Notes: generated from the letters alone by a model not told the origin. DNA of 64,000 bases from Apteryx mantelli (GCF_036417845.1 NC_089984.1:3596001-3660000), one strand, 5' to 3'; shown: positions 1-11,494, numbered from the stretch's first letter. Program-made: numbers and translations.

Positions 1-1894
1 CTTTATTCCGTAATTGCTGGTGAACTGCAGCATACTGGGAAATGATAAAATCTGGGCTTGGTGGTTTGGAAAACGAAGCTGTGAGTGCTGTGGTACGAGG
101 TTCCCGCAAGAGAGTAGGTGACTTTGGAGCAGAGCTCTGCTCCGTGTCACAGGGATTTGGGTTTGGAAGTCACTTCTGCTCCTTTTGAGCTGCAACCCAT
201 GGCATGGCTGTCTAACACTACGCAGCTGTATTGGAAATCCTGGGTTCCTCTGGTCAGCTGCTGCTTTTGTTGTCTATCATACAGGCAAAATAAAGATTTT
301 TTTTTTCCATTCCTCTCGTGTATTTGAAGGAGTTTCACTCCCTCCTCTCCCTGGGTTTGTTTTGTGGTCAGAGAAATCCCTGATAGTTGCCTGGACCCCA
401 ATATAAGCAGTATCAGCCCTGCATTAGGTGGTGACAGGTTTGGCTGTGTAAGGGGACTTCCTCTCTCAGATCTATGCCACCTCTCCCTTCTTGAAGGAGT
501 TGTTCTCTGGGGGAAATCATGGGGGTCAGGGCCTATTTCATGCGGGAGTAAGTCCCTTCCCCCCCTCCCATAGAAGTGGTGCCATGTGGAACAGGGCTGC
601 AAGCACTGGGGGGTCTCCATCCTCAGCGATTGTCCAGACTCACCTGGACGTGGCCCTGAACAACCTGCTGTAGCTGTGACATTGGCCCTGCTGTGAGCAG
701 GGGTCACAACCGGCGATCTCCGCCCAAGGGTGCCACCAGGCTGTGACTTTAAGATTAGCTGCCTGTACTAACTTCCCCCAAAAAACCTTCAGGGCCCCTG
801 TCTCTCTTGGATGATGTACTAATGGAAGGCAGTGAAATGGTTTAGGAATGATAGCTGGGCCCCTAAACAATCTTTGGTAATCCTCATGCTGGCAAGCAAA
901 GAGGCAAACGAGTTTCTCTGCCTGATGTCATTTATGACCTGTTGTTTCTTTGACCTCAGAGGTTTTGCTTCGAAGAGTCCCCGATGTATTTAACCTGAGT
1001 AGACTTCTAGTCTGTATTAACACTGCTTCAGAAAAGAGACAAGAATTAGTGTGAGTGACTCTTCCCATGGCAATGGTTGGGAAATGAGGAGCTGTTCCCT
1101 AGAAGTAAATCAGAGGGTTGCCCATTGGTCTTGCAGCTACTGCCTTCCGACAGAAGGAAATGGAAACATGTGAGATCTTGAGCTGCACCTTGCTGCGAAA
1201 GCTGCACGTTTTGTGCCTGTAGCTGCTTCTGTCCCCTTGTAAAGGAGGATGTCCCAGGCCCCTTCAGGAGTACAGCGGTGCATTGAAACTCGTGTCCAAG
1301 GTGAAAGTACTTCCCCTGTGGAAGTGCTTTGACAGGGAAGCAGGAACTTAGGACCAAACGGCCCTTTCCATAAAACATTAATGTGTGGAAAATGGCTCCA
1401 AGAGCTCATCCAGGAACCCCCTGGTTAGTTCAAGAGACATGAAGGACATCCTAATTGCTAGACACAGTAATGTATTACAGGAAGTCGAAAGAATTGGGTC
1501 AGTTGTGTCATTTCCCATTAGGCGGCTGGAACAGTCATTTTTATTAAGAACTCAATTCTTCTTAACATGTTTCTCTCTCTGTCTCTGAAGAATGAGTTAT
1601 CGGGATTTGAATGCCTGACATCCATAACGAATAGCAGCCTGAATTAAATATTTTCCATGTGTCAGAACCCCATTTCGCAGTAATAATGCCATTAGCAGGC
1701 AATATTGCTCACCCTGGGGAAATGCAGCCATCAAATATGGCAGCTCTTTTTTGGAGGGGATCACTTGCTCCTCTGCCCCGAAAAATAATAATCATAAAGG
1801 CGCTTTCGTTCCTGTGGTTTTGCGAGAACTAGAAAGCGCGCTGATAGGTCTCCTAGTATATAAATGTAATATTCTCAATCTTGAATTCCTACAG
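1..1894. other. upstream flank, no recognised gene
   Basis: Ordinary AT/GC-mixed vertebrate sequence. Open frames here lack conserved motifs and most begin at non-ATG codons. It contains a CR1 LINE scrap near 606-725 and a T-rich run near 297-307. The stretch from about 1640 to 1745 is AT-rich with several TAAT-type homeodomain cores and looks like a possible conserved non-coding element, but this cannot be judged from one genome. Confidence 0.6.
606..725 (+). mobile_element. CR1 LINE 3'-end fragment (old)
   Basis: The segment contains the CR1 3'-terminal signature: a TCTCCATCC block, a 'CTGGACGTGGCCCTGAACAA' block and 'CCTGCTGTAGCTGTGACATT'. The same order appears in the longer CR1 copy at 56880-56950. 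In CR1 elements this covers the end of ORF2 and the start of the 3'UTR. Divergence is high and the terminal octamer repeat is not visible, so the edges are approximate. Confidence 0.7.
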
Positions 1895-1966
1895 ATCCTG
1901 AAGTCATTCCCATTCACTCCTGATGTGGTAACTCCCCATGTGTTCAACAACTTCAGCTTTGCCAAG
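1895..1966 (+). CDS. candidate coding exon A of an unidentified gene
   Basis: A pyrimidine-rich tract ending in CTACAG precedes 72 bases (24 whole codons), followed by the donor AAG|GTTTGT. The codons read ILKSFPFTPDVV then TPHVFNNFSFAK, with vertebrate-like codon choice and no stop. I do not recognise the protein. It lies about 8 kb upstream of PRKG1 on the same strand and 136 bp before a second exon-like segment in compatible phase. It could be an exon of an upstream neighbour, an unannotated PRKG1 5' exon, or chance. The evidence is splice-site quality and codon appearance only. Confidence 0.25.
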
Positions 1967-2102
1967 GTTTGTCAGCAAGCAGAGTTGTAAACATGCTGTT
2001 TTGCACGTCTCCGAAAACATTCCCTAACAGGCTTTGTTCTTTCTTCTGTGAACGGTCTATCAGTGTTTTTCTGAGACGGGCTGATCCAATTGCTTCCTTC
2101 AG

Positions 2103-2151
2103 GCTCTGAAGAAGTTGGGAGATATTTCAGAGGCATCAACCACCAGGCCAG
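2103..2151 (+). CDS. candidate coding exon B of an unidentified gene
   Basis: The acceptor GCTTCCTTCAG precedes 49 bases, followed by a strong donor CCAG|GTGAGG. Read in phase 0, continuing from candidate exon A, it gives ALKKLGDISEASTTRP plus one base. The frame stays open past the donor to 2540, so a longer or terminal exon cannot be excluded. No family is recognised. Joining A and B gives a 40-residue open segment. No further convincing exons of the same gene were found between here and PRKG1, which weakens the case. Confidence 0.25.
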
Positions 2152-5100
2152 GTGAGGCTCTCAGAAGAGCTGAAATGCTCTGGAGGACAAGTTTTATTCA
2201 GTGGCAAAGCACCGTTATAATAAAGGCACTTAAAGTATGGAAAAGTCTGTTTGTAATTAATGAGACAATGGAAGATGATAAAAGAGGTTTTTATTTGGCA
2301 ATCATCTATTTTTGGGGAGAGGAAAAAAAAAACATTTCTGTCAAACTGATTTTTTTTGATTCAGTTATGACTGAAAGCTCTCAACTCTTCTGCATGTTCA
2401 TTGGGTGCTGGATTCACGTAGCCCCAACAGGTTTCACTTGTGTGGTTTTAATTTTTTTGACACCTTCAATATTAAAAAGAAAAGCATTTCCAGAAGTCTG
2501 TATACTGGCTAAAACGTATTCAGGTTCACAGGGAGAGTGAACACAGAGGAAAACAAGGCAGCTGGACATCACAGGTGTCTGCAAATTGAAAGGGAACATG
2601 GGTGAGAGCCCATGCAGTTGTACATATGTGTACAGAGACGATAGTTAATATTATTTATGTAATAACATGCCAAAACACAGTTTTATCCTGGGGCATCTGA
2701 TTGGATAAAGCTCGAATGAAATCCTGACTATCCTTGAAGTTCCTGGATTTCTTTTTCCATTAATCCCTGGGATGCTATCGAGCAGTTGCAATGAGAACTC
2801 AGCAATAAGAGCATGCATCCAGAATGATCATTTCAATTTATCCAAATAATTCTTTTGGCTTTCTACTTTTCTTTAAGTTACTGTATTAAATTATGACATT
2901 GTGATGGTGGTAGTGGCATTTTAATTTGTATTAATACAAGAAGAAATTAAAATTATGGGACCATATATAAGGCCATTGCTGTGGTTCTGTGAGCTGATGA
3001 AATTTTGTAAGCCAAAATCCTAGGTATCAATGATCAGAATAGTTTTCTCAACTCGTAATTACATTGATGCCTAAAACATCATTCTGCTGGAAGTTGTGAT
3101 GGATTTTCCTTAATGGGGGGGGAAAAAAAATCAATCTAGTTCTATGGAAATATTTGAGCAGCATTGCTAGATGCTTTACACAATCCAAAGGAACGAGGTG
3201 GGTTTTTTTTGCAGACTTTGGTAGCTTCATGACTTACAGCTCTAAGACATGCAGTGCCTGTATACCCAGATGCTGCTTTATGCCCAAAGCAAACGTGGGG
3301 ACACTTCTTAATGGTGTCAGGCAACCAGTAAGTTTTTAGGAAGATCTGTGAGGAGCTTGCTGTGCAGGCTGCTCTGCAGCATTAGTTACTCTGGGTTTTG
3401 AAGAATGCAAATTTTTAACATAAATGTCTTTTAGTATTTCCCCACGCAACAAAACTTTGTTCGGATCCTTTCTACTCCACACTTAGTGTGGTGAGAAAGC
3501 CTCGTAGCTGCCTTTAAAAACCAGACACTGAGAAGGTGACAGTTTATTATATTATCTATTTTAACGGGGACTAAAACCATATTCACTCTCTGTTCTTTTG
3601 GCAGTGGCAGAAATATTGGAGATGGAAATAGCGCAAAGTTAATTCATCCTTGTAATCTTAAAATGCAGTCCCATAACAAGTCATCTCCTGTGTGAGAAGG
3701 AAGTGATTTAAAAAAAGGCAAGTAGTTCCTGGACTCTGTCTTAATTGATATTTGATGTGGTACCATCCTGCTTCTGGTACCGCACCTTGTTCCAGGAAGT
3801 GATTTGCCAAATAAAGCTAAAACAGTCAAGGTAGAATAGAAGTGCATGAACCAAAATGGAGCTGGAAGCTGCTGTAATGAAATAATTCACCGCCAGTGGA
3901 GCTGCTGGAGGTGACGTGCCCGTTGGTACCTACTCAGTGAACCTGAGATTGCTGTCCAGCGGACCTCACTCATGCATCAGCTCCCTCAAGCCTGGGACGT
4001 GGGAAACTGCTCGAGGTGTCTTGAGCTTCATTCGGCACTGAGGTGAGAGCCTGATTTCCACCAGCATCACACCAGTATCTTATGGCACTGTGCTCGGCAA
4101 GTGCACCGTTGCAGAAGACCTACCTGTAGGACATGCAGCCAAGCCTCTCCTGTAATTGTGCTGTACCGATGTCTCCACAGAGAGATCCCGCAGATAGAAA
4201 TACTGAAATATCCACTGTCCCCGTGCCCTTTTAAAACAAAAATTCCTTAATGAATTCTTTAGTGTGATTTCCGGGCTTTATTAATGCTTTCCACCTTTAA
4301 ATGGAAGTGTCCTGCTCACCATCTTAAAGACCTATGTCGTGCCAGATCTGTGTTGTCTGGTCTGTAAGGCAGCTGCCCCCTTTAGGGGATTGCAGCAAAA
4401 GTTTAACTGAATTTTTTTTTAAAGTACACAGTTTTGTCATTATTTAAATAGGCCATAAATTCTGATTTAGCACGAGGGCAAATGCTAAGCATTACTGACT
4501 TCATACGGCTCTGCGCTCCTCCAAAACACATAGATCAAACTTGAGGTCATAACGCTATTGTTGCAGAGGTCCATCGCTTGCAAAAGTGAGTTTAAAAGAG
4601 AAATGGGGGGGGGGGCGTGTGCAGGGAATTAGAGGACTTGGAATAAAAGCTGGGGTATTGATTTTATAAAATCCAGCATCACCTTTGATACTCTGTTAAA
4701 GTTACACTAACGGATTACTGGCATGGTTTCCAGCAGGATAATTACAGCCGCAGTCTGAGTAATGTCTGCATGCTTTTGTCTTGCAAAGTGATCTGCCTTT
4801 ATTGCGAAGAGTTTGAATGAAAAATGAAGGCGCCGATTTCTTCCTGGTTCAATATCTGGCATATTTTACATATCTACTTTCTGTAAACTCTTTCCGTAGT
4901 GCTTCATAACAGAGAAGCCGCTTAGCGCCAAGAATAAGTTCTGGCGATACTTGCCAAAGGCAACAGTGTTACTTCCAAAAGCATATTACGTTCTGCCTCT
5001 TTTGTAAATAAAATGTTGTTGCTCTTGTTGTTCACCCACGGTTTGGAGTTCGTGTTGGAAATGAAGGGACTCGCTCGTTTGGGCCGCTCTGGGATCAATG

Positions 5101-8100
5101 TTTCTGGCAAACTGTTATCTGTTCTTATAGTTGGTCGCATGTTTGCTCTTTGCACATATATTGCATATGTTATAGTCCCTTAGGGCCTCGGAAGCTACAT
5201 TTTTAAGAGCGCCAACAGAAAGCACCAATAATTATGCTACTGTGAAGTTCTTTGCCAACTTTTGTAGGAGGTACCTTGGCTACAAATGTGTGGGATTTTC
5301 TTGGTTTTTGTTTATTCCCCTATGGTTACCATTGGAAATAGTTGCTATTGGCATTATCAGAAAAATCAAATGTTACTCTCTGCTCCTGCTCAGAATAAAT
5401 GAGACCGGCTGGGGTGGTCTTGTAGCCTGTTGACTACTTGGTGAATTTGCAGCATGTGGGACGGCAAAAGCCCACTTTTGGGTTTCACCCTCCCCGGGAA
5501 CAAGGGCAGGAAAGTATCTGAGCTGGGGCTGGTGGCTGAAGCGGTGGTGTGACTGGACACCTTCTACCTGGACCCTTCAGGGTTCTGCTGCTGTAGAGAT
5601 GTTTGGGGCTATCTCCACGGAGAGGAACCAGATGAGAAACATCTTGATGGCTATCTACTGGTGAACTGTCCCTTTTCAGGGACTTGCTGTGCTGCCTGAC
5701 TGATGCTTGGGGGTCTCCTTGCACCGTTTTCAAAGCAGTAGGGTTATGCTGACACCAAAGCAAGGGATAGGCACATAACACTTCTCCCTGGGAAGATGGG
5801 GATAATGCTAAATCCTCTCTTCCTGCAAGGCTGCTGGCTGCGTTGCGCCAATCCCACTTGCCCTGAAAGGTTTCCAGTTAGAAGCCTTCAGGGCTGTCTA
5901 ATTCCCTCCTTGATTTTTATGTCCATATATACAGGATGTCTGGAAGACTTCAGAGGGTTAAAGCCAATTTAGATGTCTGACTGTACTCAGCCCTTTAATT
6001 CTTCTTACTGTTGCTTCATTATAGGCTGCTTTTCATCTCTGTGCTTGTCTAAAGTGTCTGAAGACGCTTGTCTTTAGATAAAATACAGTTGCTTTAGGCT
6101 AAATCTAGATACTGTGCTGGTCATGTTCCTGGAAGGGCAAATGGACACGGAGGGTAACTTTAGCTCGAGTGTAAGGACAGAGGTGAGACTGCGATTTAAC
6201 GGGCTTTGTGAATTGTTCTCTCTGCGGGTGCCCATGCTGAAGGTTACTCTTATCTGGGCTCCCCCAGAAGCTGACCTTGAAGCCGCAGCAGTTGCTAGTT
6301 GTAAAATTGGTAATGCTCTCCTTCGGTGGCTTGCTGTGGCTGTCAGTAAGCTCCCAGATTCAGTTCAATGTCTGTTCTTAGTGGCATGTATGTATATATA
6401 GCCCTTAATCTAGATCCAAAGTAGACCACTGACAGTGTTTTCCCTCCTGTAACTCCAAAACAACCAAAGCCGGATGGGATATTAATAATGATCACATGCT
6501 GGACTACTCATATACTTAAAACTTCTACTGAGGTTGCACAGGCAAGAAGGCAGGTTAGGACCTGCTTTTTCTATCTTGGCCTCAGCTCCAGAGATGATTT
6601 TTTTTTTTTTTAAAGCAAAACTATATGTATCAAAATAGAGGAAAAAACATAGGTAGTGGCTGTATATAGGGTCCAGTAATATAGTGGTGAAGGCGCTCTC
6701 AGCCTGGAGAGCCTTTACAGTACGTGGTGGTGATGATGAGATATTAGCTGTTTTCATTTGCAGACTTGCTGATTTCCCCCTCCCCAGAAATCAGGGGTTT
6801 GGGGCAATGTGGGTGATCCCAGGCACGGTGGGAAGGACCTTCCTCCCTGCAGGATAGCATGCTATGCCTCTGCCTCCTCCCACCTCAAGGGGGTCATCTT
6901 GATCTTTCTGGAAATTGAGTACAAGCACTGGGTTTTCTGTATCTAAAGGGCTTGTAGAAGGACACTTCTTCTGGTCTCACTCATGTAAGCACAGTTTCTG
7001 GGAGGAGATTTTTCATTCTTTTCCAATGTCATGTTTTATACAGCTAAAAAAGGACAAGAGACCATTTTGCTTCTATTTTCGCTTCCAAGTTGGACTGGAG
7101 TTTTAAACTAAGGCCGCTTGACCGATCTTTGTATGGTGTTTAAAGAAACTTCATAAGATTTGGATGGCACGTGATGTCCAGCCTTCTAAGTGAGCTTGGA
7201 TGATAAAGCAGATGGTATGTTGCCAAGTTCAGCAGAGCTCTAGAAGCAGTCCATCACAGTGCGGTTGGTACGTCCCATAATAACAACGGCCTTGAACCCT
7301 TGTCACTGAAAGCCCTGGCAAAGCACCTTGTGTCTTAACTTTTTGCATCTCTCTTGATTTTGGTAATTGGAGCTCAGTGCATATTGTGCAATGATGCACA
7401 GGTATTCTTCTGTGCGAGAAGTTGTATTCATAACAGTAAGCAGTGTCGAACAACAGCTGAAGAGTCTATTAAATATGAGATATTATGTTTTATTTCTATC
7501 TGCAAGGCCACGTCTTCTTCCATGCTGGAAATTTTGATCTGCCAACGTTGTTCCTTTTGGTTTGCTTTGATTATAAAACACTTGGGAACCTGCACGCGAG
7601 CTGACTTGGTTCATTTTAGAATGGGAAACTAGCAGTTTTTCTACAATATGTATCTACTGCTGTTTCAAATTAAAGCTGTAATACATCTGTAGACAGTTCT
7701 GGTATGAAGATCTGATACTCTCAGGTGCTGCCTGGTTATCCTTGCTCCTTATATCATGGTGGTTTCGGCATTTATCCTGACTCCTGCTCTCTATTTGGGA
7801 GGCCAGGGCTTGTAGACAGTCCTTGAATGTGAATAACAAACAATGAATTTAAAAAATGACCCTGAAAAGCATTGTTTGATATTGGCAAAATCTGAATGCT
7901 TGGTTAATCTATGCTTTATACAAAATGTATGCATGTTTTTCTGGTGTGTTTCTTCTTCTAATTCCTTGACGGAAGTTACTTTCACAAAGGCCTTGAGGAG
8001 TATGGGAACTGCGCTCCTGTTTTTATAAATGAAGCATTCCTTGAGGAACAGTATTTTATCAGCCTATTTTATATTTTAGCAATATATCTCAGAGGGCCAG

Positions 8101-8913
8101 AGCATCAGCGCGCGTGTTGTTTGTAACAAGTCGTTCGCTGCAGCGTCCTCAAAGTGGCTTTGGCTTTGCTGGAGTTGGAGATGCAGTGAGCACACGTGTG
8201 TGCACGCGTGTGTGTTTTTGCCTTGTGCTACACGATCTTTTCCTACACGAGATGGCGCTCTTTGCCTTCCAATAAGGCAAAATGAAACATTTTCAGTAGC
8301 TTGCCCCCATGCACACCTTCATCGTGCTAGTTCCCACTTGCCTCCTTAGCCAGCCAGCTCGTCTCCTCCAGGGCTGCTCCTTGGATGAGGATGGGAACTG
8401 GGAACAACTCCGACCCTGGAGGTTTTCAACTGTATGCGAAAAGCTGTAGGGACAGATGTGAGTGTGGGAAAACACACTGCCACCTCCGACTAATGAAAAG
8501 AGAGGCTGCTAAATGATTTTTTCCCTTAACTTTAAGATGCTTTTGATGCACTCTCATCCTCCAAGAACACCTCAGGTGCTTTTCTTCCCCTCCTCACCCT
8601 GCCTGGGGGCAGGTCTGCCAGAGTCATCCCCCCCTTCCCAGCCTGCAGCAAGGGGCCCCTGCTCTCCTTCCTGGAAGCAACGGTGGTTTCAGATGGAAAT
8701 GCGATATGGGAGCGGATGGTGCCCTTTGCCAGCCAGCATTAAAAATGCATGTGCAAGATGGGCTCTTCCAAATAAGTCCAGGAAAGGTGAATTCCTGCCA
8801 CTGGCAAGCACCCAGGCTCCCTGCCCTCCCCAGCCGGCAGCCAATTTTCCCCCCACTCAGGGTCAGGGGGACCTGGTGGGGTGGGACGCAAGCTGTCGGC
8901 ACTCTGGGATGTG
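2152..8913. other. upstream flank, no recognised gene
   Basis: No convincing coding exon, RNA gene or transposon was found. Short low-complexity patches occur: a G run at about 4604-4614, a T run at 6598-6612, and a CA/TG-rich patch at 8190-8216 that includes a CACGTG E-box at 8193-8198. A CTCF-like core (AGATGGCGC) is at 8250-8258. The open frames are short, mostly start at non-ATG codons and carry no recognisable motifs. Confidence 0.6.
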
Positions 8914-9265
8914 GGGTGCCCTGGTGTGTGTAGGGGGACCAGGGTGCCTCAGTGGGGAGGGCTGTGGGGTGAGATGTAGAGTGCCCCAGAAGGGAGGGAT
9001 GCGGGGATGGGCATGGGGTGCTCCTGGAGGGAGGGATGCGGGGTGGGATGGTGAGTGCCCTGATGGGGAGAGATGCAGGGTGGGGATGTTGGGTGCCCTG
9101 GCGAGGAGGGAGGTGGTGTATGCCTTGGGGAGGGATGCAGGATGCCAAAGGGAGGCATGAGGGTGCCGCAGCAGGCAGGGAGGAGGGATGGGATGAAGGG
9201 TGCCCCAGTGGGGTGGGACGGGGGTGCTCTGGTGGGCAGCGATGCAGGGTGCTAGGGAGGGAGGG
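8914..9265. repeat. 37-bp G-rich minisatellite
   Basis: A degenerate tandem array. Units begin with G(G/A)GTGCC and contain a GGGAGGGATGCGGGG-like core. Successive starts at 8942, 8979, 9016, 9053 and 9091 give periods of 37, 37, 37 and 38 bp. Flanking units are shorter and more diverged, down to about 11 bp at the right end. The strong strand asymmetry (G on +, C on -) produces long overlapping open frames on both strands that are translation artefacts of the repeat. The array abuts the GC-box region of the PRKG1-alpha promoter, and its runs of G could form quadruplexes. Confidence 0.85.
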
Positions 9266-9623
9266 AGGCCGGGGCTGGGCTCGGACCGGGGCGCAGGGAC
9301 GGGGCGGGCGGGGGCGGGTGGTGGCTCCACGTGGCTCATTAGCAGAAGGCAATTTAATATTTATGAAGCGCTCTTGTTTGAATCCCAAGTCTTCGGCTCC
9401 AGTTACAAGGAGCTGCGTCACCCTCCGATCACATGGTAATTGTTGCTATTTCCAGGATCCCAGCCTCGCGGAGTGGCACAAAAGCTTTCTCCCCCTTTTT
9501 TTTTTTCTTTCCTCTCTTTTTTTTCCCCTTCATTCTTTCTTTTTTTTCCCCCCCTCTCTCCCCTCATTTCCCCGCTCCCTCGCTCCTTGCGGGTCACTCG
9601 CGGCCGGGCAGCGCGCAGGGAGG

Positions 9624-9641
9624 ATGGAGCTGCCGCCTTGA
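9624..9641 (+). promoter_or_regulatory. upstream ORF, 5 codons, strong start context
   Basis: ATG at 9624 has A at -3 and G at +4 and encodes MELPP then TGA. It precedes the PRKG1-alpha start by 267 bases. If the alpha transcript begins upstream of it, it could reduce translation of cGKI-alpha. A second, weak-context uORF (MKS then TAA) lies at 9776-9787. Confidence 0.4.
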
Positions 9642-9671
9642 CCCGGGGCGGGCAGGAGCCACCCCCCCCGG

Positions 9672-9714
9672 CACACACTCACACACGCACACACACACAC
9701 ACACACACACGCAC
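9672..9714. repeat. (CA)n microsatellite
   Basis: A nearly pure CA dinucleotide run with a few interruptions, ending 176 bases before the PRKG1-alpha start codon. It is probably within or just upstream of the 5'UTR. Alternating purine-pyrimidine sequence of this kind can adopt Z-DNA. Confidence 0.95.
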
Positions 9715-9890
9715 CGCCTCTCTCTCCGCGGGAGCGGATCTGCTCGCGATCGCGGCGCCTCTAATTGGTTTCTCAATGAAAAGCTAATCAGCGCTGCCCG
9801 GCACCAGCGCCGCGCTGCCTGCGCGCAACGGGACAGCGGAGAGGCCGGGGGGGAGGGAAGGAAGGAAAGGGGGGGGGGAGCGCCCCCAAA

Positions 9891-10156
9891 ATGAGCGAGC
9901 TGGAAGGCGACTTCACCAAGCTGCTGCTGCTCAAGGAAGAGCGCATCAAGGAGCTGGAGCGGCGCTTGGGCGAGAAGGACGAGGAGATCCAGGAGCTGCG
10001 GCGGCGGCTGCACAAATGCCAGTCGGTGCTGCCGGCGCCCAGCCCGCACATCGGGCCCCGCACCACGCGGGCGCAGGGCATCTCCGCCGAGCCGCAGACC
10101 TACCGCTCCTTCCACGACCTGCGCCAGGCTTTCCGCAAATTCACCAAGGCCGAGAG
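9891..10156 (+). CDS. PRKG1: PRKG1 first coding exon, cGKI-alpha isoform
   Basis: This encodes residues 1-88 plus two bases of codon 89 of cGMP-dependent protein kinase type I alpha, a cytosolic Ser/Thr kinase that relays NO/natriuretic-peptide cGMP signals. The start MSELEGDF and length (89 residues before the common part) match the vertebrate isoform. Residues about 4-43 form a leucine zipper with heptad positions L12, I19, L26, I33 and L40, which mediates homodimerisation and binding of partners such as the myosin phosphatase targeting subunit. C43 (Cys42 without Met) is the oxidant-sensing inter-chain disulfide residue. T59 matches the known autophosphorylation site Thr58. AQGISAEP (61-68) is the autoinhibitory pseudosubstrate. 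The exon ends GAGAG|GTAGGG in phase 2. The cyclic-nucleotide-binding and kinase domains lie in exons outside the window. The exon is very GC-rich. Confidence 0.97.
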
Positions 10157-11443
10157 GTAGGGCCCCGGCACCCCCCCTCCACCCCCCCCCCTTCCCCAAC
10201 CCGTTCCTCCAGCAGGAGCAAAAAAACCCTCCCAAAGTTTCTCCCCGGGTGGGGAGGGGGGAGGCAGCGGCGCCGGGACACGGTCCCCCCCACCCCCCCC
10301 CAAATCCCACGGCCGCCGCGGCCACCGGAGAAGCGCTATCGATCGGGCCCGGGCTGAAAGCCCCGGCGGCCCGGAGGGAGAGGAAGCGCATTAGGGGGCT
10401 TTTAGCCGCTGCGAGCTATCGGATAACCCATTAAAGGCGGCCTGGCCCCCCCCCCCCCCCCCCCGTGCCCCCGCTCCCCCGGGGGATGCCCGTGGGAGAG
10501 CGGCGCGGAGGGGGCGGCCCAGCGGCCCGCTCCGCCCCGGGGCCCCGCTCCGCCGGCGCCGCTCCGCGCTCCGGCCCCGGGGAAAAGTTTGCAACCGGCC
10601 CGGGAGAAAAGTTGGTTTGCAGCCACCTTGAGAGCGAGCCTGGGCTCGGCCGCTTTTTCTCTCTTTTCGGCTTATTTCCAAGGGGGGGGGCAGCGCTGCT
10701 CTGCGCCCCCGTTATAGTGCAGGTGCTGCCGGCACTGCTGTCCCCCCCCCCCCCCAAAAAAAAAAGCGCACCCGGGCACCGCTTTGCTGACCCCCATCCG
10801 TGCAAAAATCTCCGGCGGCTCCGAAAAAACTAAAGCCGCCGCTCCTCCACCCCCATACTTTATCCTGGTGCTTTGCATTGCGTTACCCAGCGTCGAGCAG
10901 ACAGCACCCACGGAGATTTTTTTGGGGGGGGGGGGGGGACGTAATTATTTGCGGGATCCTGGGCGCGCTGCCGAGCCCGAGGATCTGGGCTCTTTGAGCG
11001 TTTTGGAGCGTGTGACTCTCTCGCCTGAGTATATTCTGGGAAAAAAGTGGAAAGCAGCGCGCCTCCGTTTCCGTGGGGATTTCCTAGTGCGACAGAAAAG
11101 TTGTTGTCTGCGTGCAACCGCTTTGTGCGAGTTCGTTGCAACTGCAGTTTGTGGAAGTAAATGTCAGGCTTGTTTCAACAGTCGCTGCGCCTCTGGCGCT
11201 CCCAGAATAGGAGATACCCGAAGGTCTGGTTTCTTCTGCACGTAGTTATTTATTTTGGCAAAAAACATTCATAAATAATCCTTCTTTGCGTTTGCCTTTG
11301 GATTTGCACCTCTCTCCTGAATCCCCTCCCAAAATACCGCTTGCTGTCGCTCAAACCGAACGCCCGCTCTTTCCTTGACCGCCGTCCCCTGCCTTTTGTT
11401 GAACAAGATTATTTTGCCTGTAAAGATTAATGAAGAGCTGTTG

Positions 11444-11464
11444 AGTTTTGTTTTGTTTTGTTTT
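11444..11464. repeat. (TTTTG)n short repeat
   Basis: Four successive TTTTG/GTTTT units in an otherwise mixed AT-rich patch. Confidence 0.85.
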
Positions 11465-11494
11465 AATTTTCCTTAATTATCTGGATCGATCTGA

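Larger units (their letters stand above)
9290..9890 (+). promoter_or_regulatory. PRKG1: PRKG1-alpha core promoter and 5'UTR region
   Basis: Two overlapping GC boxes (GGGGCGGGCGGGGGCGGG, 9301-9318) lie next to a perfect E-box CACGTG at 9328-9333. An inverted CCAAT box (ATTGG) lies at about 9763-9767. No convincing TATA box sits at a sensible distance. Sp1-type and USF-type sites in the mammalian PRKG1 promoter are described in the literature; that the same factors act here is inference. The transcription start cannot be fixed from sequence. Confidence 0.55.
9270..11240. promoter_or_regulatory. PRKG1: CpG island of the PRKG1-alpha promoter/first exon
   Basis: GC and CpG density rise sharply just after the minisatellite and stay high through the alpha first exon and about 1 kb of intron. 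Several long homopolymer runs occur inside: 19 C at 10446-10464, 14 C then 10 A at 10742-10765, and 7 T then 15 G at 10917-10938. Boundaries were judged by eye. Confidence 0.8.

Noticed and set aside
2115..2540. 141-codon open frame taken as one exon
   Set aside because: It starts at TTG. Only its first 49 bases (2103-2151) have exon character, with a strong donor at 2152; the rest looks like intron.
8624..9421. 265-codon minus-strand open frame rich in Pro/His/Ser
   Set aside because: It is a translation of the 37-bp minisatellite; its apparent repeats come from the DNA array.
9594..10391. 265-codon minus-strand open frame over the alpha exon
   Set aside because: It is antisense to a certain coding exon in GC-rich DNA and includes a Cys-Val run from the CA microsatellite.
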